DNA of 64,000 nt from Delphinapterus leucas (lineage: Eukaryota > Chordata > Mammalia > Artiodactyla > Monodontidae): NCBI RefSeq assembly GCF_002288925.2, contig NW_022098007.1:24180815-24244814 (forward strand), given 5' to 3'. How positions within the stretch are numbered: the first letter of the stretch is position 1; the number at the start of each line of letters is the position of its first letter. The notes below the pieces were generated by a model that had not been told where the DNA came from, did not search any database, and was given only the letters and a program-made list of their open reading frames with translations. Of this stretch, positions 10,505 through 21,060 are shown piece by piece. Made by a program: the position numbers and the translations under genes.

Positions 10505-10870
10505 GTACACGACTCAGGAGGACTATATCACAAAAGGCATTGGAGGCTTCTTCCTTGCTCTCTCTCTTGGATTGTTCACTCTGGGAAAAGCCAACTGCTA
10601 TATGCTGAGGCCCGCATAGAAGGAATGAAATATTCCTACCAAAAGCAATGTGACTGAGCAATCTTATAAGTGAATCCCACAACCCAGTCAAACCTTCAGA
10701 TGGTTCCAGTCTCAACAGACTCCCTGGCTCCAATATTCTGAGAAATGCTGTGCCAAAACTATTAGCTAAGCTATACCTGAATTTCTAACTCCTACAAACT
10801 GTGAGGTAATTAATGTTTGTAGTTTTAAGCCTTCATATTTTGGGCCAATTTTTTACACAACAGTAGATAG
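10505..10870 (+). mobile_element. MLT1-like LTR (ERVL-MaLR), old
   Basis: Contains word patterns of MaLR LTRs: 'gtgaatcccacaacccagtcaaacc', 'aactgtgaggtaattaatgt' and 'ttttaagcc'. Highly diverged. From 10870 to 11040 I see nothing I can name. Confidence 0.5.
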
Positions 10871-11039
10871 CTCATAAACCTACTTGTAAAGAAAACAAAA
10901 GTTTTAAAATTTTAGGAGCAATCCTGAAAAATATACTAGATGATAATCCTTTCCAAAGCTAATCAAAAAATATATTTGTAGAAGAACAGGTTAAAAACTA
11001 TTCAAATAGATTGTAGATATAGACAACTTCATATTAAAC

Positions 11040-11680
11040 TTTATATTCATTTTCTATTCCTGGCTAAAAATTACCATGAAGTTAACAGCTTTAAATAACA
11101 CATTTTTTATATCGTGTTATGTGTTGGCCAAGGATCTGGGACAGCTTAGCTGCCTCCTCTGCTTAGGGTCTCACAAGACTGTAATCAAGGTGTTGGCTGG
11201 GCTGGGTTCTCATCTGGAGGAATAGTTAGGAAAAGAATATACTTCCAAGTTCATTCAGGTTGTTGGCATAATTCATGTTCTTGTGGCTATATAACCAAAT
11301 TTTCAGACATTTTGCTGCCTGCCAGCAGGAGACTGTCCTCAGGTCCTAAATGATGCACACAGTTCCTGTTTCCCATGTGTCTCCCCAACATAACTGCTTA
11401 CATTGTCAAACCAGCAATGAGTTTCTTCCTCCAGTCTGATATAGGATAGAGTATTATATAACATGATATAATCATAGAAGTGACTTTTGGTCACATAACA
11501 TAACCTAATCAAGTGAATGACATTCCATCACCTCTGCCATTGTTTAGAGTTTGCTATTGGTTGGAAGTCACAGGTACTGTGTGCACAGAAGGGGAGGGGA
11601 ATAGACAAAGGTGTAAACACTAGTAGACAAGAAAATATTGGGGGTTACCTTATGGTTTGTCTGCCACAAACCTATTTTAA
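11040..11680 (-). mobile_element. Old mammalian interspersed repeat, probably MaLR-type LTR
   Basis: Recognisable common-repeat phrases ('ctgctcagggtctcacaag'-like, 'caaggtgttggctgggctg', 'aacctaatcaagtgaatgac', 'ggggttaccttatggtttgt'). I know this as a widespread mammalian repeat but do not assign a family name with confidence. Confidence 0.45.
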
Positions 11681-12074
11681 AAACAGGACCAAGAGTTGTT
11701 GTTATTTAGAATTGATATTTCCCAGACCTAAGAAGATACCCAACTACTACATATATATGTATAATAGTTTATCTTTACTTACTTTTCAATATTTTTATTA
11801 ATGCCTGCAATTTACTCTTCTATAATTGGCATGTTTAACACTGTTACAGTAAAAACCAAAACATTAACTTTAGTTCTAATAGTCTACAAAAATCTTGATG
11901 ACAGACACTTGTAAATACATTTGAAAATATATTATTTTTGGAATAAGTTATCATGAATATGGCTCAGCTTAAAAACGCTGACAAGTGGTTATAATGGTTC
12001 TCAAATAAATTTCCCATACTGAGGTATAATTGCTCTACTGGTATATTTTTTTAATTATAATTGCTCTAACATTT
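11681..12074. other. AT-rich stretch, no feature recognised
   Basis: No open frame of note, no RNA gene and no clear repeat family. It ends at the TSD of the next SINE. Confidence 0.5.
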
Positions 12075-12088
12075 TAAGGTTAACTTTT

Positions 12089-12292
12089 TTTTTTTTTTTG
12101 CAGTATGTGGGCCTCTCACTGTTGTGGCCTCTCCCACTGCGGAGCACAGGCTCCGGACGCTCAGGCTCAGCGGCCATGGCTCACGGGCCTAGCCACTCCG
12201 CGGCATGTGGGATCTTCCCGGACCGGGGCACGAACCCATGTCCCCTGCATTGGCAGGTGGACTCTCAACCACTGCGCCACCAGGGAAGCCCC
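12089..12292 (-). mobile_element. CHR-type SINE, short form, antisense
   Basis: T run, then the reversed SINE body, ending at ccaccagggaagcccc. TSD taaggttaactttt (12075-12088) versus taagtttaactttt (12293-12306), one mismatch. Confidence 0.92.
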
Positions 12293-12454
12293 TAAGTTTA
12301 ACTTTTGAAGATATTATGAAATAGATACGAGAATTTTAAATCTAATACTTGAAAGTATGTCTTTAAAAATTAATTTGAGCATCCTAATTCTGAGATTTAA
12401 ATTTCAAAGTGGTGTTTTTTCTACTCCTTCACTTTACACATTCATATAAACTAG

Positions 12455-12945
12455 TTATATTAGTCAGGGTTCCCCTTAGAAACAGAACCAGAAGGATATA
12501 AAACAAATATATGAAGAGATTTATTATAGGAATTGGCCCATGTGGCAACACAGGAAGAGAAGTCCCATGATCTGCTATCAGCAAGCTGGAGGCTCAGGAA
12601 AGCTGGTGGTATAATTCAGTCCAAGTCTGAAGTCCTGGGAACCAGGGGAACCAATGATGTAACTCCTATTCCAAGACTGAAACTCTAGGGGAGAAGAGAG
12701 ATGGTGGTGTAAATCCTGAAGTCTGAAAGCCTGAGAACCAGGAGCTCCAATGTCTGACAGCAGTTAAGAATTCACTCTTCCTTTGCCTTTTTGTTCTATT
12801 CTGGCACATTGGTGAGGGTGGATATTCTTTACTCAAGTCTACTGATTCAAATACAAATCTTCTGGATAGACTCTCACAGATACACCCAGAAATAATTCTT
12901 TACCGGCTATCTGGGGCATCACTTAATGCAGTCAAACTGACACAT
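12455..12945. repeat. Old mammalian interspersed repeat, family not assigned
   Basis: Begins ttagtcagggttccccttag and contains 'cttttgttctattctggc' and 'tactcaagtctactgattc' words that occur in a common old mammalian repeat. Orientation and family left open. Confidence 0.45.
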
Positions 12946-13794
12946 GTTGTGACTTGTTAAATTATCATTTGTCAAGTAGAGCCTCAGGATGTCAGATGGT
13001 GAGTCACAGTTCAACAAAAGACCGCAAGAGATCCCAGGCTAGGGCTGAATTGGTCAATTCAAACCAAAGAGAATCGGACTTTGGAAAGCTTCTTGAGTCT
13101 AATATAAAAGGTGCACAAGGGGGAGGCTTTGGACGAGAATGCTTACTACAAAGGCAGTTTGGGGAGTCATGTCAGGACCTTACATTTACTTGTGCCCCTG
13201 CTGTTATATAGGGCATGCATTCTTTGAAGGGGCTAGTGTCAACTTAAGGCCCCTGCAGGGTACTTAAACATACAAAATGGATGCCAAGGCAGCAATATTA
13301 TGGAGTAGTTTAAATTCTCAACACATAAAATTAATCCTCACAGTAGTCAACTACATAATACTACCTCTCATCCATTTTCCATTTTAAAAATACACAAAAA
13401 GTAGGAATATGGAGAAATACAAAAGTTCTGGGGAACCAAATAAAATGTATAACAGAATATCATATATGAAATGTTTTAAAATATAGGAAATATCATGATG
13501 TAATTCATCATACTGAGTTCAATTAAATATATTTTATATCCATACACCTTGCACTGAATCATTTTAAAAAACTAAGATCCCACAATTGTTGCACTAATTT
13601 GACAAATGGAAAACTGATATACAGAAGAGTCTCAAGCTGAAAAATAAGTTCTACAAAAAGTTTATTTGTAATGTATTTTTTGGTCACTTATTTCATCACT
13701 CGATCATACAAAAATATTTATTGAAAATATTTATTTAGTAGGTAGACAGTATACTACTAACTGCTATGATCATGTTTGGAAAACTGTTAATTCT
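12946..13794. other. No recognised repeat or gene
   Basis: About 850 bp. An 85-codon open frame at 12954-13211 has no motifs I recognise and lies partly in the edge of the preceding repeat; I do not call it a gene. The rest is AT-rich. Confidence 0.4.
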
Positions 13795-14887
13795 ACAGAT
13801 AAATTTGAGGAGAATTGGCATCCTTACTATGATGAGTCTTCAAACCCATGAACACAGTATGTCTCTCAATTAATTTAGGTCATTGATTTCTTCCACCAAA
13901 ATTTTGAAGTTGAAAGGTTATTTAAATACAAATTATATAATTCTTTAATAAATATGGGCCTATTCAAATTATCTGTTCTTGGGGTAATTATAGTAGTTGG
14001 TGTTTTAATATCTTTTAATGCCTTTAGGGTTTGTAATAACATCATCTTTTATTCATGATAATAATAATTTTGTTATGTCTCTTTTTTTCTTGGAGGTTAC
14101 AGCAGGTAGCTTATCAAATTTATTGATTTTAGAAAGGTTTGCTTTTGCTAATTTTACTTATTTTCTTTTTTCAATTTCACTGATTTTAGCTCCCATATTT
14201 ATTATTCATTACTACTGCTTGCTTTCAGTTTAACTTGTTCTTTTTCTACCTGCTTCAAGGGGAAATTTCTAATGATTTAAAGCCTTTCTTGAATACCAAT
14301 GTAAGAATTTAACGTTAAAAATTTCAAGTTCTGTGTAGAAACATCCCAGTTTTGATATGCTGTATGTCTGTTTTATTCAGTTCAAAATATTTTCTAATCT
14401 AATTCTTATACAAATCTAATTTCTTATACCAATTAGATTTGGAGAGGTTGTCGCTTAATTTCCAAAGAGTAGAGGATGTATCAGATGTTTCTGTTACTGA
14501 TTTCTGGTTTAATTCCATTATTGCAACAAATAACACTTTCTATGATTATGATCATAGTACATTTGATCAAATTTCCTTTTGGCTGAGCATATGGTGAATA
14601 CTGCTGAATGTTTCAAGTGAACTTGCAATCTACAGTTGTTAGGCGGAGTGTTCCATAAATGTCATCTAAGTCAAGTTGATTTATAGTGTTCAGACTTCTA
14701 CATCCATGATATTTTCTGTCTACGTGATTTCATATATGAATAAAATAATGAATTAATAATAATAATTGATGAATAACGAGAGAGGAAAGTTAAATTCTCC
14801 AAGAATAATTGTGGATCTTTCTATATCTCTTTTCACTTTTTGTTTCACTTACGTTGAAAAATATAGTTAGTTGCATCCTAAGTTAAG
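13795..14887 (-). mobile_element. Old L1 ORF2, antisense
   Basis: The minus strand matches L1 ORF2 (reverse-transcriptase N-terminal part, linker and part of the endonuclease), for example 'cttcaaacccatgaacacag' and 'aatttcactgattttagctc'. Strongly decayed. It is interrupted by the L1 at 14899-17904 and appears to resume at 17916-18068. Confidence 0.7.
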
Positions 14888-14898
14888 AATAATCCAGA
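14888..14898. repeat. Left TSD of internally deleted L1
   Basis: aataatccaga here recurs at 17905-17915 directly after the L1 A-rich tail. Confidence 0.75.
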
Positions 14899-17800
14899 GA
14901 GGGCCATATCTCTTGCGCCCGTGGCTGTCTGCTTCCCTGCGCATTTGGTGCTAATGGGGCTCATGCAATCCAAGCAGTCATACCACCTCTGTGCACAGTC
15001 CTCTCAGGGGCAGACCCAAGAGCTCCAAGGCATCCACAGGACCAGACTCCTGTGGGTGGACCACACACAGAGATGGGGATAAAAGAAAAGCTCTACTCCA
15101 GCGATGGGGCGACTAAGGAAGAAAACTGAATATCTTTCTATCACTTGCACAAGCTGAAGATTAAATCCCTGTGTTCAGCTAGTTAGACTGTGCATCTATG
15201 GAATATCTGAGTAGACAATGAGTGTTCCCACAAATGAAAATGCTCAAGCTCTGGCAACTGTGGACTTTGGGGGCAAGTGCGCAAAGGAATTGGGCCAGAT
15301 CAGAGTCTGAGTGGTCCCCACAGGGCCCACAGGAGGTCCAGAGATGAGCCCAGAGGCAGAGGAGAGACCCTGGGGAGGCAGAGGTGGGCTGTGACTCACA
15401 GTGTGTGCAAGGACACTTACAGCAGAGACCCCAGGGAAACATAATTACTACTATTAATTTCATTATGTTTTGATTCATTGTGTTGTTTGTTCTGGCTTTT
15501 TTGTTTTGTTTTATTTTGTTGTTAGCTGTTGTTTTAGTATTTATTTTATTTACTCTTTTGGGATCTGCATGTTTTATAACATAGCTTTTAATTTTTTAAA
15601 ATATTTCCATTTCTACTTTGCTTTTGTATTGTCCTGTGTTTTTTCCCTTTTTATTTTACTTTTGTTTTATTATTTTTAATCATTTGTATCAGTTTGTTCT
15701 GTTTCCTTGTTTTTTCTTCAGTTGGGACACTGTTTTGGTTTTGTTTTTAGGTTATGTGTTTTTGTTAGATTTAATCCTAATTGTTTGATTTTGTTCTGAG
15801 TTCGGCTATTTGGTTGTTCTCTTGCTGTTCGTTTTATTTTGCTCTGTTTCTGTTTCTTTTATGTGTGTGTGTTTCCTGGTTTCTGTTTTTGTCTGTTTGA
15901 TTTTGTTTTTAACATTTCTCTGGGGATTGGTTGACTTATTTTTTCTTTAATGTATTTTCTATTTTTTCTTTTTTATATTTCCATTTCAACGTTGCTATTC
16001 TGTTGTTCTATCTTCTTTTCCCTATCTCGTTTTCTTTTTCTTTTAATCATTTTTGTCAGTTCGTTTTATTTCCTTCCTTCATTCGTCAGTTGGAACTCTG
16101 CTTTGGTTTTGTTTTCTGGTTTTGTGTTTCTGTCAGTTTTCTTTTAATTGTTTGATTTTGCTCTTGGGTTCTTTTGTTTGTCTGGTTGTTCTCTTCCTTT
16201 TTGATTTGTTTGGTTCTGATTTTATTTCTTTTGTGTGTGTGCGTGTTTCCTTGTTTCTGTTTCTGTTTGCTTGATTTTACTTTTTACCATTTCTCTGGTG
16301 TTTTGTTAGTCTTTTGTTTCTTTAATCCCCTTTATTTCTGGGATGAGTGACTTGCAAGGTCTTGGTCCCTTGACCAGAAGTTGGGCCTGAGGCTCTGGGG
16401 TGGGAGCATCAAGTCCAGGACCTGCACCATTAGAGAATTCCCAGCCCCAGGGAAGATTAACTGCTGAGAGATCTCACAGAGGACTCTATCTGAAGCCAAG
16501 ACCCGGCTCCACCCAACTTCCAGCAGCTCCCAGCGCTGGATGCCTCACACCAAACAAACAAGACAGGAATACAAACCCACCCAGCAGCACACAAACTACC
16601 TAAGGTCATACTTAGTTCACAGACAACACAAAACACACCACCTGACACGGTCCTGCTAATCCAAGAGAAAAGACACAGTATGGAACTGGCACAGAAACAG
16701 AAGTATAGATCAATGGAACAAGATAGAAAGCCCAGAGATAAACCCATGCACATATGGTCACCTTCTCTTTGACAAAGGGGCAAGAATATACAACGGACAA
16801 AAGACAGTCTCTTCAATAAGTGGTGCTGGGAAAACTGGAGAGCTACATGTAAAAGAATGAAAGTAGAACACTTCCTAACACCATACACACAAAAAAATGC
16901 AAAATGGATTAAAGACCTAAATGTAAGGCCAGACACTATAAAACTCTTAGAGGAAAACATAGGCAGAACACTCTATGACATAAATCACAGCAAGATCCCT
17001 TTTGACCCACCTCCTACAGTAATGAAAATTTTAAAAAATCAACAAATGGGACCTAATGAAACTTAAAAGCTTTTACACAGCAAAATGAAACCATAAACAA
17101 GATGAAAAGACAACCCTCGGAATGGGAGAAAGTATTTACAAACGTACTGACTGACAAAGGATTAATCTGCAAAATATACAAGCAGCTCAATATCAAAAAA
17201 ACAGACAACCCAATCCAAAAATGGACAGAAGACCTAAATAGACATTTCTCCAAAGTAGATATACAGATTGCCAACAAACACATGACAAGATGCTCAACAT
17301 CACTAATCATTAGAGAAATGCAAACCAAAAACACAATGAGGTATCCTCTCACACTGGACAGAATGGCCATCATCAAAAAATCTAGAGCCAACAAATGCTG
17401 GAGAGGGTATGGAGAAAAGGGAACACTCCTGCACTGTTGGTGGGAATGTAAATTGATACAGCTGCTATGGAGAACAGTATGGAGGTTCCTTAAAAAATAA
17501 AAATAGAACTACCATATGACCCAACAATCCCACTACTGGGCATATACGTTGAGAAAACCATAATTCAAAAAGATACATGTAACCAAATGTTCAGCATTGA
17601 ACACAAATTTGCAGCACTATTTATAAGAGCCAAGACATGGAATCAATGTAAATGTCCATTAACAGATGAATGGATAAAGAAGATGTGGCAGATATATATA
17701 ATGGAATATTACTTAGCCACAGAAAGGAATGAAATTGAGTTATTTGTAATGAGGTGGATAGACCTAGAGCCTGTCACACAGAGTGAAGTCAGAAAGAGAA

Positions 17801-17904
17801 AAACAAATGCCATATGCTAACGCACAAATATGGAATCTGAAAAAACAGTACTGTATAATTGTAAAGCAATTATACTCCAGTAAAGATATTAAAAAGAAAA
17901 AAAA
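14899..17904 (+). mobile_element. L1 with large internal deletion (5'UTR joined to ORF2 end)
   Basis: One retrotransposed unit flanked by TSD aataatccaga. From 14899 to about 16665 it is L1 5'UTR: a GC-richer start, then a long T-rich tandem array, then sequence that resembles the 3' part of the 5'UTR of the L1 at 18069. At about 16676 it passes directly into the ORF2 C-terminal region (tatggaactggcacag) and continues through the end of ORF2 and the 3'UTR to an A-rich tail at about 17885-17904. ORF1 and nearly all of ORF2, about 3.5 kb by comparison with the neighbouring L1, are absent. It cannot encode its own machinery. Confidence 0.8.
15601..16345 (+). repeat. Tandem repeat, about 374-bp period, in L1 5'UTR
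   Basis: Two diverged copies start with atatttccatttc at 15601 and at 15975. Landmarks recur at the same spacing: cagttgggacact/cagttggaactct, tttggttttgtttt, aattgtttgattttg, ggttgttctctt, tgtgtgtgtgtttcc/tgtgtgtgcgtgtttcc, and acatttctctgg/ccatttctctgg. The array is extremely T-rich on this strand. Confidence 0.8.
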
Positions 17905-18068
17905 AATAATCCAGATACTTTTCTCCATTCTGTAGTCTTACCATTCTACTCATTTCACATAGTTTATCATTTTATTCCTGTTACTCATTACATATCTTAG
18001 TTACTCTATTTAAAGTGGGTATTCTTTGGGATTTTTCTAGGTGATGTATTTTTTTTAAATTATATTTA

Positions 18069-20118
18069 GGGCTTCTGGGAAGGTGGCGGAAGAGTAAGAT
18101 GTGGAGATCACCTTCCTCCCCACAGATACACCAGAAATACATCTACACGTGGAACAACTCCTACAGAACACTTACTGAATGCTGGCAGAAGACCTCAGAC
18201 CCCCCAAAAGGCAAGAAACTCCCCACGTACCTGGGTAGGGCAAAAGAAAAAAGAATAAAGAGAGACAAAAAGATAGGGATGGGAACTGCACCAGTGGGAG
18301 GGAGCTGTGAAGGAGGAAAGGTTTCCACACACTAGGAAGCCCCTTTGTGGGCAGAGACTGCGGGTGGTGGAGGGGGAAGCTTCGGAGCCGCAGAGGAGAG
18401 CACAGCAACAGGGGTGCGGAGGGCAAAGCGGGAAGATTTCCACACAGAGGATCGGTGACGAACGGCACTCACCAGCCTGAGAGGCTTGTCTGCTCACCTG
18501 CTGGGGCGGGCGGGGCTGGGAGCTGAGGCTCGGGCTTTGGTCGGAGCGCCGGGAGAGGACTGGGGTTGGCGGCGTGAACACAGCCTGCAGACGGTTAGTG
18601 CACCACGGCTAGCCAGGAGGGAGTCCGGGGAAAATATTGGAGCTGTCGAAGAGGCAAGAGACTTTTTCTTCCCCCTTTGTTTCCTGGTGCGCGAGGAGAG
18701 GGGATTAAGAGCACTGCTTAAAGGAGCTCCAGAGACGGGCGCGAGCCGCGGCTAAAAGCGTGGACCACAGAGATGAGCATAAGATGCTAAGGCTGTAGCT
18801 GCAGCCACCAAGAAGCCTGTGTGCAAGCACAGGTCACTATCCACATCCACCTTCTGGGGCGCCTGGGCAGCTCGCCACTGCCAGGGTCCCAGGATCCAGG
18901 GACAACTTCCCCGGGAAAACGCACGGCACGCCTCAGGCTGGTGCAACGTCATGCTGGCCTCTACCACCGCAGGCTTGCCCTGCACTCCATACCCTTCCTT
19001 CCCCCCAGCGTGAGTGAGACAGAGTCCCCGAAGCAGCTGCTCCTTTAACCCCGTCCTGTCTGAGCGAAGAACAGATGCCCTCCGGCGACGTACATGCAGA
19101 GGCGGGGCCAAATCCAAAGCTGAGCCCTGGGAGCTGTGAGAAAAAAGAAGAGAAAAGGAAACCTCTCCAAGCAGCCTCAAAATCATTGGATTAAAGCTTC
19201 ACAATTAACTTGATGTACGCTGCATTTGTGGAAAACCGGAATAGACAACGAATCATCCCAAATTGAGGAGGTGGACTTTGAGAGCAACATTTATGATATT
19301 TTCCCCCTTTCCTCTTTTCGTGAGTGTGGATGTGTATGCTTTTGTGTGAGATTCTGTCTGTATAGCTTTGCTTCCACAGTTTGTCCTAGAGTTCTATCCG
19401 TCCGTTTTTTTTGTTTTTTAAATATTTTTTATTAATAATTATTTTTTATTTTAATAACGTTTAATTATATCTTACTTTATCATATTTTATTTTTTCATCT
19501 TTCTTTCTTTCTTTCCTTCCTACCTTCCCTCCTTCCTTCCTTCCTCCCTCCCTTCCTCCATCCCTCCTTTCTTTCTACTAATTCACTAATTCTTTCTTTC
19601 TACTTTTTCTCCCTTTTATTGTGAATCGTGTGGATGAAAGGCTCTTGGTGCTGCAGCCAGGAGTCAGTGCTGTGCCTCTGAGGTGGGAGAGCCAACTTCA
19701 GGACACTGGTCCACACGAGACCTCCCAGCTCCACGTAATATCAAATGGCGAAAATCTCCCAGAGATCTCCAACTCAACACTAGCAGCCAGCTTCACTCAA
19801 TGACCAGCAAGCTACACTGCTGGACAACCTATGCCAAACAACTACCAAGACAGGAACACAACCCCACCCATTAGCAGAGAGACTGCCTAAAATCGAAAGA
19901 TCACAGATACCCCAAAACACACCAACAGACGTGGACTTGCCCACCAAAAGAAAAGATCCGGCCTATCCACCAGAACACAGGCACTAGTCCCCTCCACCAG
20001 AAAGCCTACACAACCCACTGAACCAACCTTAGCCACTGAGGACAGAGAACACAAACAACGGGAACTACGAACCTGCAGGCTGCAAAAAGGAGACCCCAAA
20101 CACAGTAACATAAGCAAG
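18069..20118 (+). promoter_or_regulatory. L1 5'UTR / internal promoter region
   Basis: Upstream of ORF1. About 18350-19130 is GC-rich with several CpGs (for example gcggcgtgaac, ctccggcgacgtac), unusual in this AT-rich window, followed by a T-rich part with a CTTT/CCTT simple repeat. In L1 elements this region holds the internal RNA polymerase II promoter. Whether this copy is active cannot be judged from sequence. Confidence 0.6.
19496..19585. repeat. CT-rich simple repeat, (CTTT)n/(CCTT)n
   Basis: Runs of cttt then cctt units inside the L1 5'UTR; imperfect. Confidence 0.9.
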
Positions 20119-21002
20119 ATGAGAAGACAGAAAAACACACAGCAGTTGAACGAGCAAGATAACAACCCAGCAGACCTAACAAACGAAGCAGAAATAGGCA
20201 GTATACCTGAAAAAGAATTCAGAATGATAGTAAAGATGATCCAAACTTTTGGAAACAGAATAGACAAAATGCAAGAAACATTTAACAAGGACCTACAAGA
20301 ACTAAAGATCAAACAAGCAACGATGAAAAAAACAATAAATGAAATTAAAAATACTCTAGATGGGATCAATAGCAGAATAACTGAGGCAGAACGGTTAAGT
20401 GACCTGGAAGATAAAATAGTGGAAATAACTACTGCAGAACAGAATAAAGAAAAAAGAATGAAAAGAACTGAGGACAGTCTTAGAGACCTCTGGGACAACT
20501 TTAAATGCACCAACATTCAAATTATAGGGGTTCCAGAAGAAGAAGAGAAAAAGGGACTGAGAAAACATTTGAAGAGATTATAGTTGAAAACTTCCCTACT
20601 ATGGGAAAGGAAAGAGTTAATCAAGTCCAGGAAGCACAGAGAGTCCCATACAGGATAAATCCAAGGAGAAACATGCCAAGACACATATTAATCAAACTGT
20701 CAAAAATTAAATACAAAGAAAACATATTAAAAGCAGCAAGGGAAAAACAAAAAATAACACACAAGGGAATCCCCTGAAGGTTAACAGCTGATCTTTCAGC
20801 AGAAACTCTGCAAGCCAGAAGGGACTGGCAGGACATATTTAAAATGACGAAGCAGAACAACCTACAACCAAGATTACTCTACCCAGCAAGGATCTCATTC
20901 AGATTTGATGGAGAAATTAAAATCTTTACAGACAAGCAAAAGCTGAGAGAGTTCAACACCACCAAACCAGCTTTACAACAAATGCTAAAGAATCTTCTCT
21001 AG
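20119..21002 (+). pseudogene. L1 ORF1 (RNA-binding protein) remnant
   Basis: ORF1 encodes the L1 trimeric RNA-binding chaperone. The start ATG at 20119 opens about 154 codons with a lysine/glutamate-rich coiled-coil-like part (about residues 35-110) and the block RDLWDNFKCTNIQIIGVPEE that begins the RRM domain. The frame then shifts between about 20550 and 20583, and the RRM and C-terminal domain continue in the frame 20505-20777. That frame has a TGA at 20775-20777 just after KITHKGIP; the C-terminal domain reads on to a TAG at 21000-21002. With one frameshift and one nonsense codon, no full-length ORF1p can be made. Confidence 0.85.
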
Positions 21003-21060
21003 GCAAGAAACACAAGAGAAGGAAAAGACCTACAATAACGAACCCAAAACAATTAGGAAA

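Noticed and set aside
10001..10657. 218-codon open frame, the second longest on the plus strand
   Set aside because: It runs through antisense Tigger2, a SINE and the start of an LTR; no domain and no splice context. Chance continuity across repeats.
12954..13211. 85-codon open frame
   Set aside because: No recognisable motif, no Kozak or splice support, and an edge within a repeat; not enough to call a gene.
15470..16274. Phe/Leu/Cys-rich open frames resembling membrane proteins
   Set aside because: They come from the T-rich L1 5'UTR tandem array; TTT/TTG/CTT codons give spurious transmembrane-like peptides.
19887..20516. 209-codon minus-strand frame
   Set aside because: Shadow of the L1 5'UTR/ORF1 on the opposite strand; hydrophobic low-complexity translation.
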